64,000 nt of DNA from Mya arenaria (GCF_026914265.1 NC_069133.1:45357417-45421416); one strand, 5' to 3'. Positions 46,930-60,594 are shown, counted from the first letter of the stretch. Made by a program: numbers and translations. The notes: generated by a model not told the origin, from the letters alone.

Positions 46930-47519
46930 TCACCAGGCCCTGATACCTGATTGGTGCATTGGCGGCTGTTGAACGTAACTTCCGCTTTGTGGGGAGATCT
47001 GGTTCACTCCCGGAAGCGGTCCCATGTTGACGTTGTTGTAGGAAGGCGTCGTATATGACGTCGAGTAGCTCGGGAACATATTGACATTGTAGGGTGTGGC
47101 CTGATAGGAAGGCGGCATATTGGCGCCGAGCATACATGGCTTACCGTCCCGCATTGTGACTGTCACCGGCGCCCGTCGGGGGACGGACATGGTGGACAGT
47201 TCGAGGTTCCGGTCTAGTTTTTGACGCTTACATTTGTAGCGGCGGTTTTGGAACCATATTTTGACCTGCGTGGAGGACAGTTTGAGCATGTTGGCGAGCT
47301 GTTCTCTTTCCGGTGCCGACAGATACCGCTGCTGTTTGAACCGACGCTCCAACTCAAATACTTGTTGTTGTGAGAATAGCACGCGTGGTTTCCGACGATT
47401 TCGCTGTTTGCTCATCTGGCAGTCGCCCTGACCGGAAGTTCCCTCCTTCTTTACCCCACCAACCGATGATTCGGATTTCTCGGACTCATCGTCATCAGCT
47501 ACCATGCCGGAACTGGAGT
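46930..47519 (-). CDS. NKX2-5: NK2 homeobox transcription factor, Nkx2-5/tinman type, last coding exon (5' part missing)
   Basis: Acceptor CATTCCAG at 47520/47519; the exon starts with two bases of a split codon and runs to TGA 46932-46930 (195 complete codons). The first in-frame ATG is internal (47505) and unlikely to be the real start. An acidic/serine stretch precedes the homeodomain at about 47400-47221 ([10 protein letters not shown]...[24 protein letters not shown]); the Tyr in NRRYK is the NK2-class Y54. Then follows a shortened NK2-specific domain ([15 protein letters not shown]). The C-terminus is GIRAW, which I recall as the end of vertebrate Nkx2-5. By family it is a nuclear activator binding CACTT-type sites in mesoderm/heart development. 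The upstream exon with the TN motif was not found. Orthology within the Nkx2-3/2-5/2-6 group rests on these motifs. Confidence 0.93.
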
Positions 47520-48332
47520 CTGGAATGAGAAAAAAGAATCATTTAATTAATTAATTATTAAAACATGAAGATTTATGAGAAATAAAAATAACATATTAAC
47601 AACATTATTTAATTATTCTCACTCTTCGACTTCGACCAATATACACGGAAACTACGAACTTCTCTGTGCTATCCTTTCAAACTATGTTTTATTTCCATCA
47701 AAGACATGACGAAAAATGTCTCATTAATAACACAGTAATATAAGTTTTATTAAAACAGCTTGCCCACTGAAAGAACATTCGGAGAATTCGGATCTGAGGC
47801 GTGCACGCAATGTTTTAATAAACGCATTATAATTGTCTTCATTTCGCTCTGCTGATAAGCCCAGCCAACAACATAAACAATGTAGTAATTTAGGTGGAGA
47901 CGTATACCACAGCCCCCAGTTGATTTTGATAAATTGTATTCTAACGTCGGGAAAATGGCTATTGTGCTGGGGTTAGATATACTCTAGAATAAATATTTGT
48001 CTCGGTTTATTTGTCTGTTTGTAACAGAGATACATTCCTCATACGCTCCTGCAATGTAACCGTTTGTCTGCAGCCAGTTTCAGATCTCCTAATTCCTCTA
48101 CGATTCCCTTAATTCAAACTGTAAGGCATCTTGTTGTATTAAACGGGAAAATGGCAAAAAAGAAAGAAAGAAAAAACAAGGAAAAGGAAACAAGTGATTG
48201 AACGATTGTATACGTTAAGAACATAACTTTACTTTTGACACTTTGAAATCTGAAATTGACACAAATTGCTTTTAATTGAATGAAATGGTTTTCAAATGTG
48301 ATCTTTATGATGCTTGTTGTTGTTGTTGTTAT

Positions 48333-48333
<1 letters not shown>

Positions 48334-48421
<88 letters not shown>

Positions 48422-48505
48422 TTGAAGTTGTTGGTGATGATGATGATGATTATGATGATGATGACGATATGATGATTATGATGATGATGATGACGATTGT
48501 GGCAG

Positions 48506-48561
<56 letters not shown>

Positions 48562-48604
48562 ATGATGATTATGATGATGACGATTGTGGTAGTGCTGCTG
48601 CTAC

Positions 48605-48647
<43 letters not shown>

Positions 48648-48650
48648 GCA
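48334..48650. repeat. Compound (GAT)n/(GCT)n microsatellite
   Basis: About 29 uninterrupted GAT triplets at 48334-48420, then interrupted GAT, GCT and ATG blocks to about 48650. It generates an apparent 125-codon ORF of Asp/Val/Met/Leu homopolymers that has no other protein character. Confidence 0.95.
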
Positions 48651-49799
48651 ATATTAATAACCAAATGAAGTTCGTGACGGCCAAATCTATGATTTACGTC
48701 GATGCTGGTGGTGACATTGCACGATTACCAAGTGGTTCCAAAACATGAAAAATATTTGGTACTTTGACATTATTCAATTAACAGTTTCGCAGCATTTAAA
48801 GCTTAGTTTCATGTTTCATGTGGCCAGCTAGCAGGACTTTGGGCGTTTAGCTGGGAATATATACTTGTCATTAAGTAATCACATCTAAAACCTTACCCCT
48901 TCCCTTTACTGCAAGAAAACCCCCCTTCCTATCCCGTTTCCATAGGTTTTTATCCCATCATTTACTTTTATGTAATTTTTATGTATCTTAAGTGTTATAG
49001 AACTAAGTCATTAGGACCGTTACATTACTGTAAAGAAAAACACATGTTGATTTATTTCCAGAATATATGAATAAATTCAGTTTTTTGCCTCACAGATGTT
49101 CGCGTCACAAAGACGAAAAAGCAGAAACTTTAATTTGGATCTTCCTTTCAGGATATTTCAAGTATTTTCCACCTTTGTTACATTAATTCAATCAACGTTT
49201 TATTATTTATATAAATGAAATGAAGTACCGCGGCATATTACCAGTCAAGGACTTGTGTTTTCACATCTAGATTTGTTTTGTAACGTGTACGAAAATTAAT
49301 AGTTTGTGCAGTTTTCAAAGATGTAAGACGTTCATAATCAAGATAATTATTACGATAATACAAATAGGAATATCTGTTCTATAACACATAGCAAAATAAT
49401 ATAAATATCAACATTGTTTTCAAGAAAACATCAACCGGTAGGGGTAAAACTCCCCCTTTGGATTCAAGACGAACTTTTGTCACTTGGGGATGTGACGGGG
49501 TCAAGCCATAACGCAGCATTTATAGGGCGCGGGCAAACCTTTATAAACTCAACAACAACAACAACAAAAACAACAAAACATATACACATGGGTGTTGTTG
49601 GCATAAGAGGTTTTACTCATTCTTGTTGCTAATTATTGCCTAACTAAACCGCAAAAATGTCGACCATCTCACGTTTGTCATTTCTCATTTTTAAAACTCA
49701 TTATAGAAATCCCATTTAATATAACATATTTCATTTAAATGACGACACTTTATTCTCTGTTTAATACCATTTTACTGCAATTTAATTAATTTGGATCTC

Positions 49800-50066
49800 A
49801 AACCCAAAATTCTCTAAATTTCTGAAGCTTAACTGGCTTAAGAGCCTTATTTAAATTAGCCAAAATACACACTTTAATGTGGTTTTGATAATCGAAAAGT
49901 GGTTTACTGTGATACTCATAGAGCTTATTATTATAACAGTATTTAATTTAAAGTCTAAAAAACTTAAAAAGTTCATATTATTCAAAATATGGAAACGCAA
50001 AATAGCAAGCTTAGCTTAAGTCTGTCACAGTATAAGGGACTTCAGACGTTTAGGGAAATTGGGGTC
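49800..50066 (+). mobile_element. MITE family 1, copy C
   Basis: Starts CCAAAATTCTCTAAATTTCT, shares AAGCTTAACTGGCTTAAGAG, CCAAAATACACACTTTAA, GTGGTTTACTGTGATA and AGCAAGCTTAGCTTAAGTC with the 8078 copy, and ends ACGTTTAGGGAAATTGGGGT. Confidence 0.7.
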
Positions 50067-50439
50067 TGATCTCAGATATTCTTTTATTCTTTGTCTCTAA
50101 GTTATTAGCAGTAATTGTTAGACGTAAAAGATAACTTTTAGTGGAACAAATCTCCAGGTGGGTGTGGACAATTGCACGTGCACATTTTTATGTCCGTCAA
50201 ATCGCACGTACGCCTTTATTTCTGATTACATCGATCATATTAAGGTACAACAAAGGACAATGAAGACCTTGGTGTTCTTTTTGTAATCGAACGTTGAGGG
50301 CATATGAATATCTATGTACATGTACATAGATGCATGCATGTATATTTACCAATTAACAAGAAGGCCGATTTGCCTTCGCAAGATGATAACCATTATAGAA
50401 AATACACTAATATTAGAAGTCATAGCCTATTGTATATCA

Positions 50440-50570
50440 TGTGATCTTTTGGTCACAATTTAATTACAAATTCCATTAAAAATAATTACCATAATGTAGA
50501 TCGTGTGATCTTTTGGTCACAAGTCAATACAAAGTCCATTTAAAAACAGTTATAATATTCATTAGGCCAA
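50440..50570. repeat. Two-copy ~62-bp tandem duplication
   Basis: GTGATCTTTTGGTCACAA occurs at 50441 and 50503, each followed by a variant of TTACAAATTCCATTAAAAA. A related AATTCCATTTAAAAACA block reappears near 50860. Confidence 0.65.
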
Positions 50571-51641
50571 ATAAAGAGTTCCGTTTCTGCTAGCATCTCT
50601 GAATAAATAGTGTAGGGGAATAGGCATAACTTTTTTTCTATTTCTTGTTTTGAGAACCGGGACTCTGTACCAAACCGACCTATATCAGGGTATATCACTA
50701 TTGCAGAATATCTAATAAATAAAATGGTATTTTTTTTAACACGTTCACTGAAAAAGCACATTATTAGGAAATAACGAAAAGACATCCACACTACGGCCGA
50801 AAAAGTGAAGTGACGGGAGAACAAAAATAAGGCAAACATTTTTTACGCCTAAGGTCAAATTCCATTTAAAAACACTTATAATTCTAAGTATTCATTATCT
50901 TTTTTTGCTTTGAGGTCTTCAAATCGTGTATCGTTTGTTTACACTGTATGTGTTTTAAGAAAATAAAGGTCAAACATTTAGCCTGTCTCAGTAAAGTGCA
51001 GTCAAAGTATTAAAGTAAACAGTTGATCCAATTCAAATGTTATAGATGTTTACATGAACCAAAGAATAAAATATTCTGACACGGTAGCACTCGTTACACC
51101 CAGGCGCTACCGTATAGTTTTTGTCACACAACATAACACAGCGCTATCTGATCAAAATCGCCAAACACATTTTGCACCCATTGACCTTAGTCCTATCCCC
51201 GGTACCATGCGCTAGTGTTTATACGTCTGTTCAGGACAAGATAAACGTTCAAACGGCGTATGAAATTCCCGACACGATCTAAAGGCACATTCAGTCTCGG
51301 CTTGTTTAGCGCATATGGAGCGTGATATATTCTAAGAGATTTTGCGCGAGTTTTACCCGCTTCCGAATCCCGCCATGGTAGAATGTGTATGCACTGTTTC
51401 TATTATGAAATAAATGATTTTATGAAATATGACAGCGAATTAAGGCTAATAGATGTATTTTTTTCTTTATTACAGAATTAATGATGAAGCTGAATATGAT
51501 TTTTTTTATATTGTAATATCAAGTTCACGTAATGATTTAATTACAACAGCGAAATAAATAACTGATACACAAGTGATAAACAAGAAATTTACAATGAAAG
51601 TAGATTAAATCATAAATAATTAAAAAAATGAATAAATAAAA

Positions 51642-51648
51642 AGAGAAA

Positions 51649-51727
<79 letters not shown>

Positions 51728-51760
51728 AATAAAACAAAGTAAAATAAATAAATAAATAAA
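51642..51760. repeat. (AAAT)n microsatellite
   Basis: About 20 near-perfect AAAT units followed by interrupted ones; produces a spurious minus-strand ORF of repeated Phe-Ile-Tyr-Leu. Confidence 0.95.
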
Positions 51761-54700
51761 AAGTACAAATATAAGTAGATAAATAAATAATATATAATAA
51801 AATGATAAATAATTAAATGAATCTGTACACTTTAACTTTCTATAAAGTACAGTGCATATAACCTAACAACGTTTTCTAAAATAAAACTCCATTTGCAACA
51901 TTATATTTCTGTCTCCTTTAAATCATTTGGATTTGATGTACAAACGATTAACAAAATGACCATTCAACAGACAGGATGGGTATATTAAGAGATTTCTTGG
52001 ATCTGCTAACATCAAAACAAGCCATATTCCTCGCCTGAACACATTCTAATGCCCTCCCCCTATCATTTACAAATTACATTAATCTTAATGCCTCCGAGTA
52101 GTTTCAACAGATAGTTAATCTCGTGCTGTGCTTGTGATAGGAGCCAGAAATCTCGTCCCAACTCTCGGAGTCTACAACTGGTGTGGAAAACCGCGAGATT
52201 TGACAAAAAATACAAAGATATGTTCTAAGAATCTTTACAGATATGCTTTGACTGATATTTATTTTATGCAAATATCATTATAAATATACGTAAATTTTCG
52301 AAATTGTTGATTAAAATAGTAAGAATAAAATGCATACGTGACAACGGAAATCATTCGATTATAGTGATCAAGTTTTCCGTACAATCAAAGATCAGATGAA
52401 CAGTAAAATAAATTTGTAACATGTAAACGAATTTTATTTTTTGTTTTCCTCTATACTCTAACCTCCATATCGGAACGGTATGAAGAAGGCGGAGATCAAC
52501 CGTGCTATAACTTTCGTTCGGATACATAGCAACGCTATTCACTTATTCGTACGTTATTTATTGAACATTGTCATTGAAACAAAACAGTTACAACGCCAGC
52601 TGTAAGCCCCCTGTAGCCTTGGTGTATACTTTTAATATCTTAGGTAATGCTTGCAGTAAACAGTACATATTTTAAGCTAGTGTTGATAAACCTATGACCT
52701 TGTTGAAAAAAATGATACTAATAGCCTATAAAAAATAGACTGAAAATAAGATATTGAATAAATAGTATCATATTTAAATAGCTATATTTACGAGGATAAT
52801 GTCTGCAATATAGACCAGTTGTGTTGTACATTCTGGCGCATCCTGACTTTAAATCCGTTTAAATGATTAAAAAAAATGCTACATGTAAAATAACACACGC
52901 TGCGAAAATGTGTGATTTTTACGAAAAAAGATTATAACGTCGTCTTTCGTTATTTAAAATTTGAGACCATTTAATGTGTTCTAAATTAATCTTACGTCCA
53001 GCTGAGTTCAAAGCGGAAGGAAAAATACCACCAAATTACTTGAAATAAAGCCTGTGTGTTATCTCTTAGTCTGTAGCTAAGTTATTCCTTAACTACCGAG
53101 ATAAAATCATTTATTTCATATTTTGTGTTTCGAGTCTGATTTTCCCATTTTGATATCTCCACGAAATAATATTTTAAACTTTCATTGCAAAAGTTTACTG
53201 CGTGTAAGAAATATTTAGGTAGTTATGATAATATTTTAGAACATTTTACATCTTTTCGTGCTGACGTTCAGTATGCATGTATATAATAAATTCATGAATT
53301 TGCTTATCATTAATTATATAATGATGTGAATAACTTTGAAATAAGATTATTTTTTTATAGTTATAGTACTAAAACATAGCATCTGTCGAACTAATGAGTT
53401 AAATGAGAACATTAATACCGAATTCAACACACAAATGAACAAAACATGATAACTTCTTACAGAAATGTGTCTATGAATGTACTGGTCAATGGCTGATTTT
53501 AATTTTCGACCAATGTGATTGCAGAATTTTTCCAAATTTTCGAAGTCTTATTTTTCATATCGACCGACGTTTTATTTGCCGAAATTATTGGTTGAATCGC
53601 CAATATATTGGTCGTTATTAAAAAAATGTAACTTAAAATTTGTTTCGACTAGTTTATGTTAGTAGTGTGTATGAGACAACCAGATGCTTTAAATAAAATT
53701 TCATATGCATTATATAGTTGTTGGAAGTTACGGGATACGTTTTGTAAGATGATAATCATGTAAAAAAAACAGGGTGTACATTTGACAAAATACTTCAAAT
53801 AAAAGAAACCTACGTTCATATTGCTGTATATACCATGTATTATGCAAACACATGTACAGTGATATACGCGAAAGAAAAAAACAACAACAACAACTAGAAG
53901 TCAATAAGGCGGGGTATACATATCTTAAAGTCAACAATAACATTTCCTTGACGATTGGTGTCATGCTTATTTATTTCAAAAACAGTAGTGAACGCTATGG
54001 GGTTTTATTGAACCATCCGTCTGTTTGAACAAGGATTAACTTGTTAGCATATTGTCTAATCTGTTTACTTTACCATTCAAACGGTATCTAAGTCCGGATG
54101 GCATCGGGTTTCGGATCCGTTAACCAAACGAATCGAAACAAAGGGGAGGGTGTAAAAGTTAGCTTTAAATCCGGATTCAGCAACAACAAAACGTCGCTTT
54201 CAATGCCCAAAAAGGGCAATTATAAACACCGAATTATCTTTCACTTAAGTGGTTGAGAAAATATTTTCGTCACATGAAAATTTGTCAAACAGGCTAAAGT
54301 CAACTGATAATTACTCACAGAGTCTCGCGAGCATTTCCTTCGTTAACCAGTCACCGGAAATAAAGAGCAAAATCTGTTTCCGGTGATAAAAGTTTGATCT
54401 ACTCGTAATTGGGCCTAAATGTAGGATTTTGTCAAACATCGGATACAAAGAAAAGTTAAGATTAGTTCAGACGGAGATCTATATCTGATTAACTTCCTTT
54501 ACAGTCATTGTCTCTTTGTTTATTGTGAGTAATAATTGTTCACAAATGTCACATATTCAATAGTTTCATAGAAAAGACACAGATGTTCAGTATTGGATTA
54601 TAAGTATCTTCCATGGCCGAGAGTGTAAGATAGGTTTATCCCAACCCCCGCATAGGGTGTTTTGCGGAAACGAGGTTTGAGCGAGGGTTGGAATGAATCT

Positions 54701-56514
54701 AGCTTATACGAGCGGACATGGTAGTTGCCTTTTTTCCGGGGCACCTCGGTTAAACAAAATTTATGAAAAATACGAGTACTTTTATTTTGGGTAAGATAAG
54801 GATTTCCAGTATGGCCAAATATTTGCATCTACCAATATGGGGTGGGAGAAATTAATAATCTTGTATCAAATCGGATTAAGGTTACCCATATGGTTGTAAA
54901 CATTTAAACATATTTTCTTTGATGTTAAAATCCCCAAAAACATTTATGTTATATTTCAGATTGGATTTGTTGAAAATACACATCTGAAGTCATGATAAAT
55001 GTTTATAGAAAACTTCCAGTAGATGATATGTCTTTTTACTGCTGAATGCTTGAGGTTATCTTTAAACCCGTCAATACCGGAATGACTGGTGGATAGGGGC
55101 ACAAAAGAACTATTTGTATTGTTCCTCCGGCTTTCATCTAATTTTGGGGACATCTACATTGCTAATACTGATAATTTGACAATTTTCCCAAGGTAAAAGA
55201 AACTTATAATGCAATTTAACGAAGTAAATAATAAATTCAAATAATCAGGTTTGCAACAAGTGCAATGAAAGTTTTCACATGAGGAAAAAGTAAAGAAACA
55301 CAGATCTATGTGAAAGACACACTGATAAAACTATCCACCCAGAAAATTAAGATATTCGTTGCTAACATTTTTCGCTGGATACAGTGGTTTCCCCTCCTGT
55401 TGTGAATTAATCGAGTTTACATCCATAAAAAAGATAGATGTGGATAAGATTCTTTTATTTTGTCAGATATCAACGTTTGAAATCTGTAGATAATATCCCG
55501 AAAATCTCCACAAAATGGCGAGTATAGATGTAAAACACAATTTCCACAGATTATTCCTGATTATGAGCAGTGGGCGGGAGCCACAAATATGTGAAAAAAT
55601 AGTCTATGTTTCCATGCATTTTTAGTCTATACTTTTTGTTTGTTTTTAAGAAGATACGTAAATATGAATAACAAAAATTTCTAACCTAATCACCCGTTGA
55701 AAATAAATAAACACAAGACTTTGTACATATGTTCACTTTGACAACGCGTACATGTCCCATCATTCTGGCTAAATGAATGCTGAGTTATGTCCCTTGCTTA
55801 GCTTTTTAAAAAACGATTTCATGAGCGTTCAGCGGCGGCATATTTTATCACGTATATTTGTTATAATAAATAAATTAATATATTCATTTGATTTATTCTA
55901 TGTAACAATGTATATAATTATAATTTCTCATTGTACGCGGCACAACGATTAAAACTATGATTTAACATAAAATAAATGAAATAAACTAAACCTATTATCT
56001 GATGACAATTTTAATCCTAAAACTTCATGTGATATCAATTTATAATTCTTCGACCGCCGGAGAAATTCTGCGATTATATCAAGGTTTTCATAACTTCAAT
56101 ATAAGCTATAAATTAATCGTATAGATAATGCACATGCAATTTCAAGCGGAGATCACATGGATAAAATCATACTTGGTAGAACATGTTGTGTAAACTTTGA
56201 GGCACCAAGTGCAATTCAACTTGTTAAAGGTACTTTCTCATGTTTTTGAATAATGCACTTTTTTTGTAAGATGAGATTAAGTGTGGCAAATCATTTTGAG
56301 TGTTAAAACTAAGATAACAAAAGCTGGGACCCTTCAGCAAATGTTCATATTTGCGTAGATATCGTCTTTAAAGACCACATTTTTCAATACCGTTGAAAGC
56401 GTGAATGGTCACTTAATTATGGCTTTGTTGTTACGTAATTGGTTGATTGGCATTATCATGTGATTATATCAATGTATTGTTAAAAAGTCAAAATATCCAT
56501 CACGTTTGTATATA

Positions 56515-56735
56515 TTCAGGTGGCCTAGTGGTGAAGGCGTCGGTTTTCTATTTTTTCCTTGACTTTATGTGATTCGCACCCCCAATAAAACCAAAATACG
56601 TTTTTCATACTATAATGTTTTTTTTCTGCAATTTCAATATCATAGAGAAAAATAATTACAAAATAAGATTTTTTTTGCAGATGCATTACCGGTAACACTA
56701 ATTTTTGGTCCAAAAACATGAGCGAGTCCCTACAT
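56515..56735 (+). mobile_element. tRNA-derived SINE (second family), plus orientation
   Basis: Head CAGGTGGCCTAGTGGTGAAG then GCGTCGG (A-box TGGCCTAGTGG), degenerate B-box-like GTGATTCGCACCC, and body ending GGTCCAAAAACATGAGCGAG then TCCCTA, the same tail as at 43800. A reversed tail fragment (GGTACTTTCTCATGTTTTTG) lies at about 56222-56260. Confidence 0.65.
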
Positions 56736-57766
56736 GCATAGTTTATAAACGTTAGTTACAATCAAAGGTATGCTATACATATAAGAAATTTGAAAGTATC
56801 TTAATCAATGTAATTGTATGGATAGTTTTAAATATGATATTACTTAGATAGATTGAGAAAAGTTAAAACTATTAGTTTTCCGAAGTGATGGTTTTAAATT
56901 GAACAGACATGGATTTGATCCCAATATCACAAAAAACTCCAGTCAAATCTTGATCTCAATCTCAACTCATTTACCACATAAAAGCATATTACGATTAAAC
57001 AAATCTTGTACGTTTTTATTCTTATTTTAAAATCGATTTTTCCGTTAGAATGCGTTGATTGACCATTTGTCAATATATTCAAGACAACTTATCATAGACC
57101 CCAAAATGTACGTGTGGAATTGTATTAAAAAATGAGTCGTTCTCAGTTAATTTTTGGGCTGTAGAATATTTTTACGGTAGTTTTGACCATTTTTAAATCA
57201 ACATATTTGATGAGATATTGTGCACCTCAAATGTGTATTTTTTTTTTAGAAAAACAACAACTTCGATTTATGTGGTAATACGATTTGAGACTTAGTTTTT
57301 TGTGATAGTGGAGCCAGATTTATATTACTACTACTTAAACTATCTCAAACTACAAAGATCTTTCAATTCAAAAACACTACAAATGTGTTGGTTCTAAAGA
57401 TTATCGTTTCTTAAAATTACAGATAACACAATGTTCACAATTGAAATTCGATGTTGTATAATTGATCGATTCTTAGAATCTAATTGTTTTATTGCTTGGG
57501 TTAAGTGGTCTATTGTAGTTGACGGAATGATAGCAGTCATTAAGAATATCTTTATTTCATTGGCGATTGGCTTAAGTATGCGGTAATAATAATAACACGA
57601 TTTTAATGACTCGACAGAAATGTGTTGAACCACTGAATACCCAAGGTCCATGCCGATAACCCGTTGGCAAGTAACGTACACGACTTTATATACATTTATT
57701 TTCTTTCCTACAGCTAGATATATAAAAAAGTCATTATAGATGAGCACGATTGTTCGTATTGAGGCC

Positions 57767-58112
57767 CCTTAAAGCTGCACTCTCACTGATAAACCGTTGT
57801 TACAACTTTTTTTGTTGTCTTGGAATGAGAAAAAAAATGCGTAAATATCTGCAAACCAATGATAAAAGATTGCTGACCAAAGATCAGATCGCAGATTTGT
57901 ATATTTCCGTTCGAAAATTAATGTTTTATGGCTTAACCCGTTACTAACATTAAACATTAATTTTTGAACTTCAATATTAAAATCTGCGAATATTTTTTTG
58001 TCAGCAGTCTTATATAACTGGTTTCCATGGATTTTCGCAAAAAATGGCTCGTCCCAAGAGAAAAAAATAAAAAAGTTGTCAAAACGTTCAATCTGTGAGA
58101 GTGCAGCTTTAA
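57767..58112. mobile_element. MITE family 5 (TTAAAGCTGCACTCTCAC ends)
   Basis: Left CTTAAAGCTGCACTCTCACT and right GTGAGAGTGCAGCTTTAAG are terminal inverted repeats; sub-terminal AACAACTTTTTTTGTTG and TTTTTTCTCATTCC-type sequence is also mirrored. About 346 bp, no credible ORF. I associate this terminal sequence with abundant bivalve repeats (recollection). Confidence 0.8.
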
Positions 58113-58189
58113 GCACTTTAGTTCTCGTGTATTGCTTTTAAACGGCCACACAGTAAGTATGAGATCTTAACTATATGTATACCTATAGG

Positions 58190-59010
58190 TAAAAGAAAGT
58201 TACCCTACATATACAAATGTATTAGTATGATAAGATAACGTCACATATATATAAGCATAATAAAGTTACTTAACGTAGTGAAATATATAAGCCATACGAA
58301 AGTTACTTCACGTAAATAAGCATAAAGGAAGATACTTCACGTATATAAGCATAAGAAAGCGGCTGTACATGTATAAGCATACGAAAGTTACTTCACATAT
58401 ATAAGCATAAGAAAGTTACTTCACGTATATACGCATGAAAAGCGGCTTCCCATATATAAGCATACGAAAGTAACTTCACAATTATAAGCATGAAAAGTGG
58501 CTTCACATAATTATATAAGCACACTAGAGTTACTTCACATATGTAAGCATAAGAAAGTAACTTCACATATATAAGCATAAGAAGCTTCACATATATAAGC
58601 ATACGAAAGATACTTTTCATATATAAGCATAAGAAAGTTACTTCACTTATATAAACATAAAAAAGTTACTTCAAATATATAAGCATACGAAAGTTACTTC
58701 ACATATATAAGCATACGAAAGTTACTTCACATATATAAGCATACGAAAGTTACTTAACATATATAAGCGTAAGAAAGTTCCTTCACATATATAAACATAA
58801 GAAAGTAGCTCCACATAAATACGTATACGAAAGTTACTTCATGTATATTAAAGTGGCTTCACATATTTAAGCATACAAAAGATACTTTACATATTTAAGC
58901 ATAAAAAGGTTACTTCACATTTATAAGCAAAAAAAGTTTTTTCACATATATAAACATAAGAAAGCTACTTCACGTGTATAAGCATACGAAATACACTTCA
59001 CATACATATA
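58190..59010. repeat. ~28-bp minisatellite (~29 units)
   Basis: Unit CATACGAAAGTTACTTCACA plus TATATAAG, with substitutions and small length changes in most units and a few truncated copies near 58840 and 58570. More decayed than the 27- and 28-bp arrays at 33-35 and 24-25 kb. Confidence 0.92.
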
Positions 59011-60496
59011 TAAGCAAACTTAGATCAATGGAAATCTGACGCTGAGGTGACATGTAGTGGTTGGTACAAATTGCTACATCAATAAAACTAAACCGAATCA
59101 TACTAAACTGGCACCTAAATGTATACAGCCTCTTTTTGGCTTATCATGAGGGTGCTTAGGCATACAGAGATGATGTATTCTGACGTTTTAGACTTTCAAC
59201 CCCTACTAAACGAAATTAATACCCGCCCTCAAGGAGGGTCCCCGTTACTCCCTACTAGGTCTCGGAAATATTTATAGCTCTATGACCCCTTTCCGGGCCT
59301 TATTCTCACACAAAATCCCTCTCTGCTCTACGGGGACTACAATTTAGGGGGCAAATATTAATGAAAAACATCAAACACATTTCTCTTTTTCTGCTAAATG
59401 AAAGGTATGCCTGACACTATACTTCGTTCTAGTTTTTGTTGAGTTTTAAGTACGCGTATTAAATTATTGCATGTTTATTTTAAAGGTTTTCTTTCAAACT
59501 GCAACATAATGTTTATTACATTACTTTAAACGATTATAATAAAGCTGTTTTATAACAATGATATCAAATAAGTTTAGATTCCGGAAATGACTATTTTGTT
59601 TCGAAAGTGTTTCTTTTCTTTCTAAGGATTCCAGTGATAAAACCGTTTGAACCCTCACCCCAACCCACGCCTTTCCCGGTTATTTTTCAAGATGTTATTA
59701 CGTACATTAATATTTGTCATATTTAATAGAACCGTTTCATTTTATAATTCCTTAAGTGAGAAACCGAATTCTTGCAAGAAATTTTCCATATTTTTTGTGT
59801 ACGAATTATTAGTCTTAACGATGCCGTCGTATTAAAAAATAAATGCCAACATACCAGGGAAGAAAAAAACTCAAAGATATTGTTTGCAACATGGAGCATT
59901 GTGAGTTTTGCTACCATAGGTTCATATCGGTACGAAAACTATTTCCCGACGATAAAAACTATCGGATAACCCCGTAAACCTTTATATAACCTTTCAACCA
60001 TGTCGGCATTATTCATAAAAAACCTTCCCACTACGTCGATAAGTATAAATATGTGCTTGTAAAAATGGAACAAAGTACAACTAAAAAACACGGCTTTCTT
60101 TTATCTGATAACAAAATGAAAGCGATGCTTTTTTTCCCAACTAAAACATTTTTTTCGCATTCTTCACAATGAAAAATAATGATAAAAATCAGAATATGTT
60201 CTGTGTTTGTTTTATGACAGATGTTAATATATTGACACCTGAAGTATTCGGCAATGTATTTCTACAGCTTTTAAGGTGAATTACAAGCCCCTTTCAGTGC
60301 AATTGTAGTTCGGATTCCATCATGACGTTGCCACCCGGCGTTTCTATGCAAAGACGCAAGCAAGTTAACACTTTGATATTTCAGCCGTTTCAGTAATAAT
60401 CAATTAACAAATAAACAATTTAAAAATATTGAATGGTAATATAAAATGTATGGTATAAAATAAGAAACATAGCACGCAACTTCGGGAAATATGGTA

Positions 60497-60594
60497 ATAT
60501 AAGGACCGGCCAGTCAGCCCCCAAAGGTGAATGGATCTCGATTATTGCTAACGTCCATATACACTTCCGGGGGCTGACTGACCGGTCCTTATAA
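60497..60594. mobile_element. Short MITE with ~25-bp terminal inverted repeats
   Basis: Left ATAAGGACCGGCCAGTCAGC then CCCC; right GGGGGCTGACTGACCGGTCC then TTAT. The ends differ by one base over about 24 positions; the interior is only about 50 bp. Single copy seen here. Confidence 0.78.

Noticed and set aside
46901..47137. 78-codon ORF overlapping the homeobox exon
   Set aside because: Shadow frame of the Nkx2-5-type coding sequence on the same strand.
48280..48657. 125-codon ORF rich in Asp, Val, Met and Leu
   Set aside because: Translation of a (GAT)n/(GCT)n microsatellite.
57394..58151. Cluster of 60-117 codon ORFs
   Set aside because: Most overlap a MITE with TTAAAGCTGCACTCTCAC ends; no family motif seen in any.
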